Counted from the first letter of the stretch, positions 18,718-28,134 are shown. The stretch: DNA of 64,000 nt from Enterococcus saccharolyticus subsp. saccharolyticus (GCF_029023825.1 NZ_CP118957.1:247001-311000); one strand, 5' to 3'. Translations and numbers: made by a program. The notes: generated by a model from the letters alone, not told the origin.

Positions 18718-19443
18718 TTATTTGATTAATTTTTGTTTTTTCAAATAGGTATCAATATTTTCCGCAGGTTTTTGGCTAAAGTAGTCGGCGAATTTTTTCG
18801 TCCAGCGTTTGGTTTCACGGGCTTCGCCAAATTTTTCCATTGTTTCGTCATAATCAGCAATTACTTGTTCATCATATGGCGTATAGGTATCGTAATGAAC
18901 GACAGCTTGTTCTGGTAGGCGTGGTTTTACTTTCATATCAACAATGGGTTTGCCGATACTTAAGCCGGCAACTGGATAAACGTAATCTGGTAAATGCAGT
19001 AGTTCGCTAATTTCTGCAATGTGATTTCTGACGCTCCCAACAGGAACGACGCCTAAACCAAGCGATTCACTAGCAATAATCGCATTTTGCAATGCTAGAC
19101 TGGTGTCGGTTGTGGCGATGATTAGCGGGTGTAATCCTTCATCGACTGGATAATCTGCGTCTAGTTGTTTGGCAACTAATTGTGTTCGTTTTAAATCTGC
19201 GACAAATAACAAGAAGACCGAACTGTTTAGCATATGCGGATTTCCAGGATTCCACTCGACTAGTTGCTTTCGAATGGTTTTATCTTTAATCACAATAATA
19301 GAGTACATCTGTCCGTTCATCCAAGAAGGTGCTTGGCGTGCGGCATCTAAGATTTCTTGTAATTCTGCATCAGGAATTTGATAATCAACATCGAAATTGC
19401 GGTAACTCCGGTGACTTTTTAACAACTTAATTGTTTCATTCAT
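18718..19443 (-). CDS. Nitroreductase-family NAD(P)H:FMN oxidoreductase (NfsA-like)
   Basis: The 241-residue flavoprotein has the family's N-terminal SHRSYRNFD with the FMN-binding arginines, AARQAPSWMNGQMYSIIV, a central helix ALQNAIIASESLGLGVVPVG, and an NfsA-type extended C-terminus rich in Lys and aromatics. ATG 19443 follows AAAGGATG. Its start overlaps the stop codon of the MocR gene in an ATGAATGA arrangement, so translation is coupled. The substrate is unknown; the coupling to a PLP-binding regulator hints at a link with B6 or amino-aldehyde chemistry, but that is inference. Confidence 0.88.
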   Translation of the reverse strand: MNETIKLLKSHRSYRNFDVDYQIPDAELQEILDAARQAPSWMNGQMYSIIVIKDKTIRKQLVEWNPGNPHMLNSSVFLLFVADLKRTQLVAKQLDADYPVDEGLHPLIIATTDTSLALQNAIIASESLGLGVVPVGSVRNHIAEISELLHLPDYVYPVAGLSIGKPIVDMKVKPRLPEQAVVHYDTYTPYDEQVIADYDETMEKFGEARETKRWTKKFADYFSQKPAENIDTYLKKQKLIK

Positions 19444-20869
19444 AAACAGCATCCTTTCTAATTCGCTCTGTAATCCGCATTAGTGTTTGTTGAAAAAGGG
19501 CTAATTGTGCGGTGGAGAGTCGTGTATAATTTATTCTAACAGACATTGTCTCATTGCTGAATAGAAATGCTGGCGCGGTCAAGAGATTTTCTTCGAGAAA
19601 AAGTTGCCAATCTTTTCGAGTTAATGTTTGGTGGCGCCAAGTAAGCCAATAATACAATCCACCTTGAATCGGTGCATAGGACCAATCGGCAGCTAGGGGC
19701 ATCATGACGTGTTCAAAATTTTGACTGCGGTGACGCAATTCTTCTAACAGTTGTGTTTGTTTTTGTTCATAGTTCGTTGAAGTTAAAGCAGCAGTTGCGA
19801 GTAATTGTGGAAAAAGATCAGTCTCGCTTTCCATTCTTTTTTTGGCACTTGCCAAACTGGTAATCAGAGTTTGGGGTGCAAGCAACCAACCAATTTTAAT
19901 TGTGGAACCAAAAATTTTAGATAAAGAACCGACATAAATGACTTGATCAGGAGCCAAACTTTTTAATGAAGGCAAAGCCTCGGTAAAGCCTAACTCATGA
20001 AAGACATCATCTTCTATAATTGGTAGATGGTATTTTTCGCATAAAGCAACGACTTCTTTCCGGCGTACCAACGACATTGTACGACCGGTTGGATTTTGAT
20101 AATTAGGATTAAGATAGAGCAACTTGATTTTTTTTGTTTGAATGGCATGTTCTAACTCTTGGCAATCAATGCCCTCGTCATCTTGTTTGATACCGATCAA
20201 ATGAATACCTAATGAAGCAAATAAGGGCAACGCAAACAAGAAAGAAGGATCTTCGGTTGCCATGTAACTTCCCGTATCAAGTAATACTTGAATCAATAGG
20301 AAGATTCCTTGCGTAGATCCCGAAGTAATCAACAAGTCTTGCCCCTTCGTTGGCAAAGCAAATTCCCTCGCTAAATGATTGAGTAAATGCTGTTTTAAAG
20401 GGAGATAACCTGTGGGATGAATTTTTTTCTCTTCATATAACACTTGTTCCCACGTAATTGCTGGAAACTCAAAGTCAGGTATCAATTCTGCGGGTAAATC
20501 ACCGGTATACAAATCTAGCGTATCTACAGTATTTTGTTTTTGTTTTAGTTCACTCACGTAAGGATCTTCTTTTAAAAACGGACTTGAGAGTAACGAGCGC
20601 CATTGGTTCATTAATAGTTGACGACTGCCCCAACGACCTTGTGCAACACGTGTGCCGCTACCTTGTTTTCTGGTGATCCAACCTAAACTCACGAGCTCTT
20701 CTAATGCACGGACGACAGTGGAACGATTCACTTCATAAGATTGAGCAAGTTGCCTTTCAGGAGGCAGCTTGTCACCAGGCATGAGTTGGCCTTGTTGAAT
20801 GGCTTGAATAATTTGTGAGGTGATTTGTTGGTACAAAGGTTTTTTATCTTGTTTGTTAATCTGCCACAT
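19436..20869 (-). CDS. MocR/GntR-type PLP-binding transcriptional regulator (PdxR-like)
   Basis: The 477-residue protein joins an N-terminal GntR winged helix (residues 1-75, PLYQQITSQIIQAIQQGQLMPGDKLPPERQLAQSYEVNRSTVVRALEEL) to a fold-type I aminotransferase domain with YLNPNYQNPTG, PIIEDDVFHELGF and the PLP lysine in YVGSLSKIFGS. Such regulators sense PLP; PdxR members control B6 genes. AAAGGAG lies upstream of ATG 20869. It diverges from a PdxK-like kinase and an ECF S component 100 nt away, the classic layout for a regulator of its neighbours. A pure aminotransferase function is unlikely given the HTH. Confidence 0.9.
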   Translation of the reverse strand: MWQINKQDKKPLYQQITSQIIQAIQQGQLMPGDKLPPERQLAQSYEVNRSTVVRALEELVSLGWITRKQGSGTRVAQGRWGSRQLLMNQWRSLLSSPFLKEDPYVSELKQKQNTVDTLDLYTGDLPAELIPDFEFPAITWEQVLYEEKKIHPTGYLPLKQHLLNHLAREFALPTKGQDLLITSGSTQGIFLLIQVLLDTGSYMATEDPSFLFALPLFASLGIHLIGIKQDDEGIDCQELEHAIQTKKIKLLYLNPNYQNPTGRTMSLVRRKEVVALCEKYHLPIIEDDVFHELGFTEALPSLKSLAPDQVIYVGSLSKIFGSTIKIGWLLAPQTLITSLASAKKRMESETDLFPQLLATAALTSTNYEQKQTQLLEELRHRSQNFEHVMMPLAADWSYAPIQGGLYYWLTWRHQTLTRKDWQLFLEENLLTAPAFLFSNETMSVRINYTRLSTAQLALFQQTLMRITERIRKDAVYE

Positions 20870-20899
20870 TGCGAATCTCCTTTGAAATTGGATGGTTTA

Positions 20900-20928
20900 A
20901 AAATAAGCCAATTGGCTGTTTTCGTCAA
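20900..20928 (-). promoter_or_regulatory. Promoter of the MocR gene with palindrome in its spacer
   Basis: On the minus strand TTGACG (20923-20928), 17 nt, and TATTTT (20900-20905) form a promoter. Its spacer contains the perfect 12-bp palindrome AGCCAATTGGCT (20906-20917), well placed for autorepression. The opposing kinase gene has a TATACT (20942-20947), so a protein bound here could affect both directions. Confidence 0.6.
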
Positions 20929-20969
20929 GCAATCGATTCGCTATACTAAAAAATACGAGGGGGGAGCGT

Positions 20970-21788
20970 ATGGAAAAAGTAGTAACGATTGCAGGATCAG
21001 ACTCAACAGGTGGTGCTGGTTTGCAAGCAGATTTAAAAACATTTGAAGAATATGGTGTCTTTGGGTTTTCTAGTATCACATCTATTGTGACGATGGACCC
21101 AGAAAATGGATGGTCGCATGAAGTGACAGAATTGCCAGAAGAACTTTTGCGTAAACAGCTGATTTCGGTTTTTGCGGGTGGTTCTGTAGATGCCTTAAAA
21201 ACAGGGATGATGGGGAATGAAAAAAATATTCAGGTGGCAAGTGAGTTTATCGAACGTTACCAAGTGAAACATGTGGTGATTGATCCAGTAATCGCTTGTA
21301 AAGGTACCGCACAAATTTTACAACCCAAGAGTGTGGCGGGAATTAAGGACTATTTATTACCAAAAGCGTATGTTACGACACCCAATTTAGTCGAAGCAGG
21401 TATTTTATCGGGCTTGGGTGATTTAACTTCAATTGAAGATATGAAAGCAGCAGCCACAATTATTCATCAATTAGGCGCCCAATATGTGGTTGTGAAAGGT
21501 GGTCATCGCTTAGGATTGGCAAAAGCAATCGATGTTTTTTATGACGGGAAAGAATTTACGGTATTAGAAAATGAGTTGATCCCAACTGATTGTAACCACG
21601 GGGCAGGCTGTACTTTTGCGGCTGCCATTACGGCTGGTTTAGCAAAAGGCTATTCAGCTAAAGAAGCTGTCATCTTAGCGAAAAAATTTGTCGCACAAGC
21701 CATCCAACATGGCGTACAAATTAATCCATATGTGGGTCATGTGTGGCATGGCGCTTATAATGAAGCAGAAAAACGAATGGAGGAGTAG
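20970..21788 (+). CDS. pdxK: Pyridoxine/hydroxymethylpyrimidine kinase (PdxK/ThiD-like)
   Basis: This ribokinase-fold kinase of 272 residues opens VVTIAGSDSTGGAGLQADLKTF. It has DALKTGMMGN, VIDPVIACKG and the ATP/anion-hole motif DCNHGAGCTFAAAITAGLAKG with the conserved cysteine of Gram-positive ThiD-like pyridoxal kinases. It phosphorylates pyridoxine, pyridoxal or pyridoxamine to the 5'-phosphate, or HMP in thiamine synthesis. I favour the B6 role because a MocR regulator is divergent and no thiamine gene is near. A GAGGGGGGAGCGT site precedes ATG 20970. The next gene begins 2 nt after its stop. Confidence 0.82.
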   Translation: MEKVVTIAGSDSTGGAGLQADLKTFEEYGVFGFSSITSIVTMDPENGWSHEVTELPEELLRKQLISVFAGGSVDALKTGMMGNEKNIQVASEFIERYQVKHVVIDPVIACKGTAQILQPKSVAGIKDYLLPKAYVTTPNLVEAGILSGLGDLTSIEDMKAAATIIHQLGAQYVVVKGGHRLGLAKAIDVFYDGKEFTVLENELIPTDCNHGAGCTFAAAITAGLAKGYSAKEAVILAKKFVAQAIQHGVQINPYVGHVWHGAYNEAEKRMEE

Positions 21789-21790
21789 GA

Positions 21791-22339
21791 ATGAAACAGA
21801 CAAGCATTCAGACAATCGTCTTAGTGGCATTATTTACAGCGTTAACAGTGATTGGAACAATGATTAAAATTCCGTTGCCAACAGGTGCGTTCGTCCATTT
21901 AGGCAATGCGGTTTTATTATTATCTGTTTTATATTTGGGATATGTGAAAGGCTCATTAGCAGGTGGGTTAGGTTTTGCTATTTTCGATGTTTTAAATGGC
22001 TATGCTAGTGAAGCACCGTATTTTATCTTGGAAAGTTTTATTGTCGGCGCCGCAGCATATGGTGTGTTTCTTCTATTTAAAAAGAATCCTACACATATTT
22101 GGCAAATTTTAGTGATTGCAGCTGGGACTGGTGTGGCGAAATTAGTGATGACACAAGTTAAAAATACTGTGCGTCAACTCTTCTTAGGAATGGATTTATT
22201 GCCAGCCTTTACTACCGCAGCAATTAAGTTGCCGGCAACACTGATTAATGTTTGCTTAACAGCAATCATTGTTTCTTTTTTATATTTCCCATTGAAAAAA
22301 GCAATGGATCGTACTTTTAGACAATCATTTGGTCGATAA
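21791..22339 (+). CDS. ECF transporter substrate-binding S component, probably for vitamin B6
   Basis: The 182-residue protein has about six membrane helices and the typical S-component start (TIVLVALFTALTVIGTMIKIPLP), then GAFVHLGNAVLLLSVLYLG and KGSLAGGLGFAIFDVLNGY. S components capture a vitamin outside and dock on a shared EcfAAT module, which this window encodes at 37.1-39.5 kb. Co-transcription with the PdxK-like kinase suggests a PdxU-type pyridoxine importer; the same broad family also includes HmpT, so HMP is the alternative substrate. It ends the operon. Confidence 0.82.
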   Translation: MKQTSIQTIVLVALFTALTVIGTMIKIPLPTGAFVHLGNAVLLLSVLYLGYVKGSLAGGLGFAIFDVLNGYASEAPYFILESFIVGAAAYGVFLLFKKNPTHIWQILVIAAGTGVAKLVMTQVKNTVRQLFLGMDLLPAFTTAAIKLPATLINVCLTAIIVSFLYFPLKKAMDRTFRQSFGR

Positions 22340-22347
22340 TTTGCAAC

Positions 22348-22378
22348 AAACCACGCGCGCTTAGCTGCGTGGTTTTTC
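22348..22378 (+). terminator. Terminator after the S component gene
   Basis: AAACCACGC (22348-22356) pairs with GCGTGGTTT (22367-22375), followed by T residues. Confidence 0.85.
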
Positions 22379-22437
22379 TATTGAAAACGACTTTGCTATT
22401 ATTTTCAGAAAAAAATAAAATTTATTGAATAAAATGC

Positions 22438-22466
22438 TTGCTATTCTAGTGCAGATATAATATACT
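22438..22466 (+). promoter_or_regulatory. S10 operon promoter
   Basis: TTGCTA (22438-22443), 17 nt and TATACT (22461-22466) fit a vegetative promoter starting near 22472, at AGGTGCT. A TATAAT five bases upstream (22456-22461) lacks a -35 at proper distance. Confidence 0.7.
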
Positions 22467-22471
22467 CATTG

Positions 22472-22638
22472 AGGTGCTGCATATGAAAGAGTATGTTACA
22501 CACAGTGGCAGAGAAAAATCTGCCGGCTACGAAACGAGAGGTTGCGACACGCCCGGACGCTTTGCCATGGACGAGCGTGACGGAAAATTTTCGTGGAGCT
22601 ATGTCTACTTTTCAAAATAGACGAAGGAGGGAAAACAA
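22472..22638 (+). ncRNA. Structured leader of the S10 operon mRNA
   Basis: About 167 nt precede rpsJ and are visibly richer in G+C than flanking DNA. Stems seen are GGCAGA (22507-22512) / TCTGCC (22519-22524), CCG-ACGC (22553-22560) / GCGT-CGG (22575-22583), an AAC-GAGAG-GTT element, and GTCTA (22603-22607) / TAGAC (22618-22622) just before the Shine-Dalgarno sequence. Such a leader suits autogenous control by a ribosomal protein; which protein binds cannot be told here. Confidence 0.6.
22483..22620 (+). CDS. Possible 45-residue leader ORF in the S10 leader
   Basis: ATG 22483 is preceded by AGGTG at 22472-22476 and opens a 45-codon frame starting MKEYVTHSGREKSAGY, ending 18 nt before rpsJ. 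The protein matches no family I know, and the same bases form RNA stems, so it may be fortuitous. It is listed because its start sits in a context shared with the str leader. Confidence 0.2.
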   Translation: MKEYVTHSGREKSAGYETRGCDTPGRFAMDERDGKFSWSYVYFSK

Positions 22639-22947
22639 ATGGCAAAACAAAAAATTCGTATCCGTTTAAAAGCGTATGAACATCGTATTTTAGACCAATC
22701 AGCGGATAAAATCGTAGAAACTGCAAAAAGAACTGGAGCTACTATTTCAGGTCCAATTCCATTGCCAACAGAGCGCAGTCTATACACAATCATCCGTGCT
22801 ACACATAAATACAAAGATTCTCGCGAACAATTCGAAATGCGTACACACAAACGTCTAATCGACATTGTGAACCCAACACCAAAAACAGTTGATGCTTTAA
22901 TGAAGCTAGACTTACCATCAGGTGTTAACATTGAAATTAAACTATAA
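22639..22947 (+). CDS. rpsJ: 30S ribosomal protein S10 (NusE)
   Basis: S10 is a 30S head protein and, with NusB, part of antitermination complexes. The 102-residue protein reads [34 protein letters not shown] at its start and contains [51 protein letters not shown] precedes ATG 22639. It heads the S10 operon. Confidence 0.97.
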   Translation: MAKQKIRIRLKAYEHRILDQSADKIVETAKRTGATISGPIPLPTERSLYTIIRATHKYKDSREQFEMRTHKRLIDIVNPTPKTVDALMKLDLPSGVNIEIKL

Positions 22948-22968
22948 TAAATAACTGGAGGTGTAATC

Positions 22969-23598
22969 ATGACCAAAGGAATCTTAGGGAAAAAAGTGGG
23001 AATGACTCAAATCTTCACAGAATCAGGTGAATTAATTCCAGTAACTGTAGTTGAAGCTACTCCAAACGTTGTTTTACAACTTAAAACAGTTGAAAACGAT
23101 GGTTACGAAGCAGTTCAAGTAGGTTACCAAGATTTACGTGAAGTTTTAAGTAACAAACCTGCGAAAGGTCATGTTGCAAAAGCAAACACGGCTCCTAAGC
23201 GCTTCATTCGCGAATTCAAGGATGTTGAGCTAGAGGGCTTAGAAGTAGGATCAGAAATTAAAGTTGACGTATTCCAAGCTGGAGACATCGTTGACGTAAC
23301 AGGAACTACCAAAGGTAAAGGATTCCAAGGCGTTATCAAACGTCACGGACAATCTCGTGGACCAATGGCTCACGGTTCTCGTTACCATCGTCGTCCTGGA
23401 TCAATGGGTCCAGTTGCACCTAACCGTGTATTCAAAGGCAAACGTCTTGCAGGACGTATGGGCGGCAATCGCGTAACTATCCAAAATTTGGAAATCGTAC
23501 GTGTAGATGCTGAACGTAATGTTATCCTTATTAAAGGTAACGTTCCTGGCGCGAAAAAATCATTGATTACAATTAAATCAGCTGTGAAAGCTAAATAA
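22969..23598 (+). CDS. rplC: 50S ribosomal protein L3
   Basis: L3 is an early 50S assembly protein whose extension reaches toward the peptidyl transferase centre. The 209-residue protein opens [20 protein letters not shown] and has the conserved loop [17 protein letters not shown] and [20 protein letters not shown]. It lies 21 nt after rpsJ with a TGGAGGTGTAATC site. Confidence 0.97.
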   Translation: MTKGILGKKVGMTQIFTESGELIPVTVVEATPNVVLQLKTVENDGYEAVQVGYQDLREVLSNKPAKGHVAKANTAPKRFIREFKDVELEGLEVGSEIKVDVFQAGDIVDVTGTTKGKGFQGVIKRHGQSRGPMAHGSRYHRRPGSMGPVAPNRVFKGKRLAGRMGGNRVTIQNLEIVRVDAERNVILIKGNVPGAKKSLITIKSAVKAK

Positions 23599-23627
23599 GT
23601 AGATAGGAAGAAAGGAGGAACTAAGGA

Positions 23628-24251
23628 ATGCCGAATGTAGCATTATTTAAACAAGATGGAAGCCAAGCTGGCGAAATCACTTTAAACGAAGAAATTTTCG
23701 GAATCGAACCAAATGAATCAGTTGTTTTTGATGCAATCATCATGCAACGTGCTTCATTAAGACAAGGAACACACGCTGTTAAAAACCGCGGTGAAGTTCG
23801 CGGTGGCGGACGTAAACCATGGCGCCAAAAAGGAACAGGTCGTGCTCGTCAAGGTTCAATCCGTTCACCACAATGGCGTGGAGGTGGCGTTGTCTTCGGA
23901 CCAACACCGCGTTCATACAGCTACAAACTTCCTAAAAAAGTTCGTCGCTTAGCAATCAAATCTGTTTTATCAGAAAAAGTTGCTGAAAATAACTTGGTAG
24001 CAATTGAAGGATTAAGCTTCGATGCACCAAAAACTAAAGAATTCAAACAAGTTCTTGCTAACTTGTCTATTGACTCTAAAGTATTAGTAGTATTAGAAGA
24101 AGGTAACGACTTTGCAGCTTTATCTGCTCGTAACTTACCAAACGTTTCTGTAGTTGCTGCTAATAACGTAAGTGTTCTAGACGTTGTTTCAAACAACAAA
24201 GTGTTAGCAACTCAAACTGCTCTTACTCAAATTGAGGAGGTGCTTGCATAA
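23628..24251 (+). CDS. rplD: 50S ribosomal protein L4
   Basis: L4 lines the nascent peptide exit tunnel and in some bacteria represses the S10 operon. The 207-residue protein contains the tunnel loop [34 protein letters not shown] at about 65-98, with no macrolide-resistance change that I recognise. Its stop codon overlaps the start of rplW by one base (TAATG), giving translational coupling. It is a plausible ligand of the upstream leader. Confidence 0.96.
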   Translation: MPNVALFKQDGSQAGEITLNEEIFGIEPNESVVFDAIIMQRASLRQGTHAVKNRGEVRGGGRKPWRQKGTGRARQGSIRSPQWRGGGVVFGPTPRSYSYKLPKKVRRLAIKSVLSEKVAENNLVAIEGLSFDAPKTKEFKQVLANLSIDSKVLVVLEEGNDFAALSARNLPNVSVVAANNVSVLDVVSNNKVLATQTALTQIEEVLA

Positions 24252-24538
24252 TGAACTTACTAGACGTAATTAAACGCCCAGTGATCACTGAAAAATCTAT
24301 GCTTGCTATGGATGAAAAGAAATATACTTTCGAAGTTGACACTCGCGCAAACAAAACATTAGTAAAACAAGCTGTTGAAGCAGCATTTGGTGTTGACGTG
24401 AAAAGCGTAAACATCATCAACGTGCGTCCAAAATTCAAACGCATGGGTAAATATGCGGGATACACAAAAAAACGTCGCAAAGCTGTTGTGACTTTAACTG
24501 AAGATTCAAAAGAAATCGAAATTTTCTCAGCTGAATAA
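24251..24538 (+). CDS. rplW: 50S ribosomal protein L23
   Basis: L23 sits at the tunnel exit and docks trigger factor and SRP. The 95-residue protein begins [17 protein letters not shown] and carries the [20 protein letters not shown] core and the [20 protein letters not shown] basic region. Its start overlaps the rplD stop. Confidence 0.96.
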   Translation: MNLLDVIKRPVITEKSMLAMDEKKYTFEVDTRANKTLVKQAVEAAFGVDVKSVNIINVRPKFKRMGKYAGYTKKRRKAVVTLTEDSKEIEIFSAE

Positions 24539-24575
24539 GCTGTAAGAACTAGAATAAAATAGGAGGGAAAAAGAC

Positions 24576-25406
24576 GTGGCAATTAAACATTACAAGCCTA
24601 CCTCAAATGGTCGTCGTAATATGACTTCTTCTGACTTTGCAGAAATTACTGCTTCTAAACCAGAAAAATCATTATTAGCACCATTGAAAAACCATGCAGG
24701 TCGTAACAACAACGGTCGCATCACTGTACGTCACCAAGGTGGCGGTCACAAGCGTCAATACCGTTTAGTCGACTTCAAACGTAACAAAGATAACGTAGTT
24801 GCATTAGTGAAAACTATCGAGTACGATCCAAACCGTTCTGCTAACATCGCGTTAGTACATTACGAAGATGGAGTTAAATCATATATCTTAGCACCTAAAG
24901 GATTGGAAGTTGGCATGACTGTCGTTTCTGGACCAGATGCAGATATTAAAGTAGGTAACGCATTACCACTAGAAAACATTCCAGTAGGTACAGTTATCCA
25001 CAACATCGAAATGAAACCAGGAAAAGGCGGACAATTAATCCGTTCAGCTGGTACAAGTGCTCAAGTACTTGGTAAAGAAGGTAAATACGTATTGATCCGC
25101 TTGAACTCAGGCGAAGTTCGTATGATCTTAGCAACTTGCCGTGCAACAATCGGTTCTGTTGGTAACGAACAACACGAATTAATCAATATCGGTAAAGCAG
25201 GTCGCTCTCGTTGGATGCGTAAACGCCCAACTGTACGTGGTAGCGTAATGAACCCTAACGATCACCCACACGGTGGTGGTGAAGGTAAAGCACCTATCGG
25301 ACGCCCAGCTCCAGTATCACCTTGGGGTCAACCAGCTATTGGTTACAAAACTCGTAGCAAAAAAGCGAAGTCAGATAAACTTATCGTTCGTCGTAAAAAT
25401 AAATAA
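24576..25406 (+). CDS. rplB: 50S ribosomal protein L2
   Basis: L2 supports subunit association and peptidyl transferase activity. The 276-residue protein starts at GTG 24576 ([20 protein letters not shown]) after AGGAGGGAAAAAGAC. It contains [22 protein letters not shown] and the conserved histidine region [25 protein letters not shown], and ends in a lysine/arginine-rich tail. Confidence 0.97.
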   Translation: MAIKHYKPTSNGRRNMTSSDFAEITASKPEKSLLAPLKNHAGRNNNGRITVRHQGGGHKRQYRLVDFKRNKDNVVALVKTIEYDPNRSANIALVHYEDGVKSYILAPKGLEVGMTVVSGPDADIKVGNALPLENIPVGTVIHNIEMKPGKGGQLIRSAGTSAQVLGKEGKYVLIRLNSGEVRMILATCRATIGSVGNEQHELINIGKAGRSRWMRKRPTVRGSVMNPNDHPHGGGEGKAPIGRPAPVSPWGQPAIGYKTRSKKAKSDKLIVRRKNK

Positions 25407-25448
25407 TTACATTAACCATGTGTTGCACATTTTGAGAGGAGGTTCACC

Positions 25449-25727
25449 ATGGGTCGTAGTTTAAAGAAAGGACCTTTTGTCGATGATCATTTGATGAAAA
25501 AGGTCGAAGCACAACAAGGCGCTGAAAAGAAAAAAGTAATTAGAACTTGGTCTCGTCGTTCTACAATCTTCCCAAGTTTTATCGGGTTTACCATCGCAGT
25601 TTACGATGGACGTAAACATGTGCCAGTTTATATCCAAGAAGACATGGTAGGACATAAACTAGGTGAATTTGCACCAACAAGAACTTATCGTGGCCACGTT
25701 GCTGACGATAAGAAAACAAGACGTTAA
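25449..25727 (+). CDS. rpsS: 30S ribosomal protein S19
   Basis: S19 binds the 30S head near the A-site finger. The 92-residue protein begins [20 protein letters not shown] and has [29 protein letters not shown] and [32 protein letters not shown] precedes it. Confidence 0.97.
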   Translation: MGRSLKKGPFVDDHLMKKVEAQQGAEKKKVIRTWSRRSTIFPSFIGFTIAVYDGRKHVPVYIQEDMVGHKLGEFAPTRTYRGHVADDKKTRR

Positions 25728-25747
25728 TTTGAGGGGAGGATATACAA

Positions 25748-26095
25748 ATGGCAGAACAAATCACATCAGCGAAAGCAACTGCTAAAACAGTCCGCGTTTC
25801 TCCTCGTAAATCACGTCTAGTTATCGATTTAATTAGAGGAAAAAGCGTTGCTGACGCAATTGCTATCCTAAAGTTCACACCGAACAAAGCTGCTGGAATC
25901 ATTGAAAAAGTATTGATGTCAGCAATCGCAAATGCAGAAAATAACTTTGACTTAGATGTTGAAAACTTAGTAGTATCTGAAGCCTTTGTAAACGAAGGAC
26001 CAACGATGAAACGTTTCCGTCCTCGCGCGAAAGGTTCAGCATCTCCAATCAACAAACGTACAAGTCATATTACGGTAGTTGTATCAGAAAAATAA
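25748..26095 (+). CDS. rplV: 50S ribosomal protein L22
   Basis: L22 contributes to the exit-tunnel wall. The 115-residue protein includes [26 protein letters not shown] and the tunnel hairpin [33 protein letters not shown], which looks unaltered at residues linked to macrolide resistance. Its stop is 13 nt before the rpsC start. Confidence 0.97.
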   Translation: MAEQITSAKATAKTVRVSPRKSRLVIDLIRGKSVADAIAILKFTPNKAAGIIEKVLMSAIANAENNFDLDVENLVVSEAFVNEGPTMKRFRPRAKGSASPINKRTSHITVVVSEK

Positions 26096-26108
26096 GGAGG
26101 GACAATCA

Positions 26109-26765
26109 GTGGGTCAAAAAGTACATCCAATTGGAATGCGTGTAGGCATCATCCGTGACTGGGATGCAAAATGGTATGCTGAGAAAGACTACGCAGACTT
26201 TCTACACGAAGATTTAAGAATTCGCAAATTTATCGCATCTAAACTTGCTGATGCCGCTGTGTCAACAGTTGAAATCGAACGCGCTGCAAACCGCGTGAAC
26301 GTTTCAATTCACACAGCTCGACCAGGTATGGTTATCGGTAAAGGCGGTTCTGAAGTCGAAAGCCTAAGAAAAGAATTGAACAAATTAACTGGTAAGAGAG
26401 TACACATCAACATTGTAGAAATCAAAAAACCAGATTTAGACGCTAAATTAGTAGGCGAAGGAATTGCACGTCAATTAGAAAATCGTGTTGCTTTCCGTCG
26501 TGCTCAAAAACAAGCAATCCAACGCTCAATGCGCGCTGGCGCTAAAGGAATCAAAACTCAAGTATCAGGACGTTTAAACGGTGCGGATATCGCTCGTGCG
26601 GAAGGTTACTCTGAAGGAACTGTTCCTTTACACACATTACGTGCGGACATCGATTACGCATGGGAAGAAGCAGATACAACATACGGAAAACTTGGTGTTA
26701 AAGTATGGATCTATCGTGGAGAAGTTCTTCCAACTAAAAAGAACACTGAGAAAGGAGGGAAATAA
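26109..26765 (+). CDS. rpsC: 30S ribosomal protein S3
   Basis: S3 lines the mRNA entry channel and has helicase-like activity. The 218-residue protein begins at GTG 26109 ([19 protein letters not shown]), preceded by AGGAGGGACAATCA. The frame is open ten codons further into rplV without support. A KH domain motif, [14 protein letters not shown], is visible, as are [12 protein letters not shown] and a C-terminal [13 protein letters not shown]. Confidence 0.97.
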   Translation: MGQKVHPIGMRVGIIRDWDAKWYAEKDYADFLHEDLRIRKFIASKLADAAVSTVEIERAANRVNVSIHTARPGMVIGKGGSEVESLRKELNKLTGKRVHINIVEIKKPDLDAKLVGEGIARQLENRVAFRRAQKQAIQRSMRAGAKGIKTQVSGRLNGADIARAEGYSEGTVPLHTLRADIDYAWEEADTTYGKLGVKVWIYRGEVLPTKKNTEKGGK

Positions 26766-26767
26766 GC

Positions 26768-27202
26768 ATGTTAGTACCTAAACGTGTAAAACACCGTCGT
26801 GAATTCCGCGGAAAAATGCGTGGTGAAGCTAAAGGCGGTAAAGAAGTAGCTTTTGGTGAATACGGCTTACAAGCTGTTGAATCTCATTGGATTACAAACC
26901 GCCAAATTGAAGCTTCTCGTATTGCAATGACTCGTTACATGAAACGTGGCGGGAAAGTATGGATCAAAATTTTCCCTCACAAATCTTATACAAGTAAAGC
27001 TATTGGGGTTCGTATGGGTAAAGGTAAAGGGGCTCCAGAAGGTTGGGTAGCACCAGTTAAACGTGGTAAAATCATGTTTGAAATCGCTGGCGTATCTGAA
27101 GAAGTAGCTCGCGAAGCATTACGTCTTGCTTCACACAAATTACCAATGAAAACTAAAATCGTAAAACGTGAAGAAATGGGTGGTGAATCGAATGAAGGTT
27201 AA
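26768..27202 (+). CDS. rplP: 50S ribosomal protein L16
   Basis: L16 organises the A site of the large subunit. The 144-residue protein starts [24 protein letters not shown] and has [25 protein letters not shown]. It begins 2 nt after rpsC, and its end overlaps the rpmC start by 11 nt. Confidence 0.97.
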   Translation: MLVPKRVKHRREFRGKMRGEAKGGKEVAFGEYGLQAVESHWITNRQIEASRIAMTRYMKRGGKVWIKIFPHKSYTSKAIGVRMGKGKGAPEGWVAPVKRGKIMFEIAGVSEEVAREALRLASHKLPMKTKIVKREEMGGESNEG

Positions 27203-27380
27203 AGAAATCAGAGAATTAACCACTGCCGAAATGCTAGATCAAGAAAAACAATTAAAAGAAGAATTGTTTAACTTAAGATTCCAATTAGCTACAGGTCAAC
27301 TAGAAAACACTGCACGTATCCAAGAAGTACGTAAATCGATTGCACGCATCAAAACAGTTTTGCGTGAACAAGCAAAGTAA
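27192..27380 (+). CDS. rpmC: 50S ribosomal protein L29
   Basis: L29 is a small helical protein at the tunnel exit beside L23. I choose ATG 27192 ([20 protein letters not shown], 62 residues), preceded by GGGTGGTG inside rplP. Upstream in-frame starts would duplicate L16 coding sequence. The conserved [23 protein letters not shown] is present. Confidence 0.95.
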   Translation: MKVKEIRELTTAEMLDQEKQLKEELFNLRFQLATGQLENTARIQEVRKSIARIKTVLREQAK

Positions 27381-27404
27381 TAGTGGAAGGAGGCCATTTA
27401 GCGT

Positions 27405-27671
27405 ATGACTGAAGAAAGAAATCAACGCAAAGTTTATCAAGGTCGCGTGGTATCCGACAAAATGGATAAAACAATTACAGTAGTAGTTGAAACTAAGAAA
27501 AACCACCCTATCTACGGTAAACGTATGAAATATTCTAAGAAATACAAAGCACACGATGAAAACAACGAAGCAAAAGTTGGCGATATCGTGAAAGTTATGG
27601 AAACTCGTCCATTATCAGCTACGAAACGTTTCCGTCTAGTAGAGATTGTTGAAAAGGCAGTGATTATTTAA
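27405..27671 (+). CDS. rpsQ: 30S ribosomal protein S17
   Basis: S17 is an OB-fold primary 16S-binding protein. The 88-residue protein begins [21 protein letters not shown] and includes [31 protein letters not shown] and [36 protein letters not shown] precedes ATG 27405. Confidence 0.97.
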   Translation: MTEERNQRKVYQGRVVSDKMDKTITVVVETKKNHPIYGKRMKYSKKYKAHDENNEAKVGDIVKVMETRPLSATKRFRLVEIVEKAVII

Positions 27672-27694
27672 TCACACGAGATTTTCCTATATAG

Positions 27695-28099
<405 letters not shown>

Positions 28100-28134
28100 T
28101 TGTTATCCATTATCAAAGGAGGTGCGAAACAGTA

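Noticed and set aside
22605-22976. Minus-strand 123-codon frame over rpsJ
   Set aside because: It mirrors rpsJ codon structure and has no start signal; it is a shadow.
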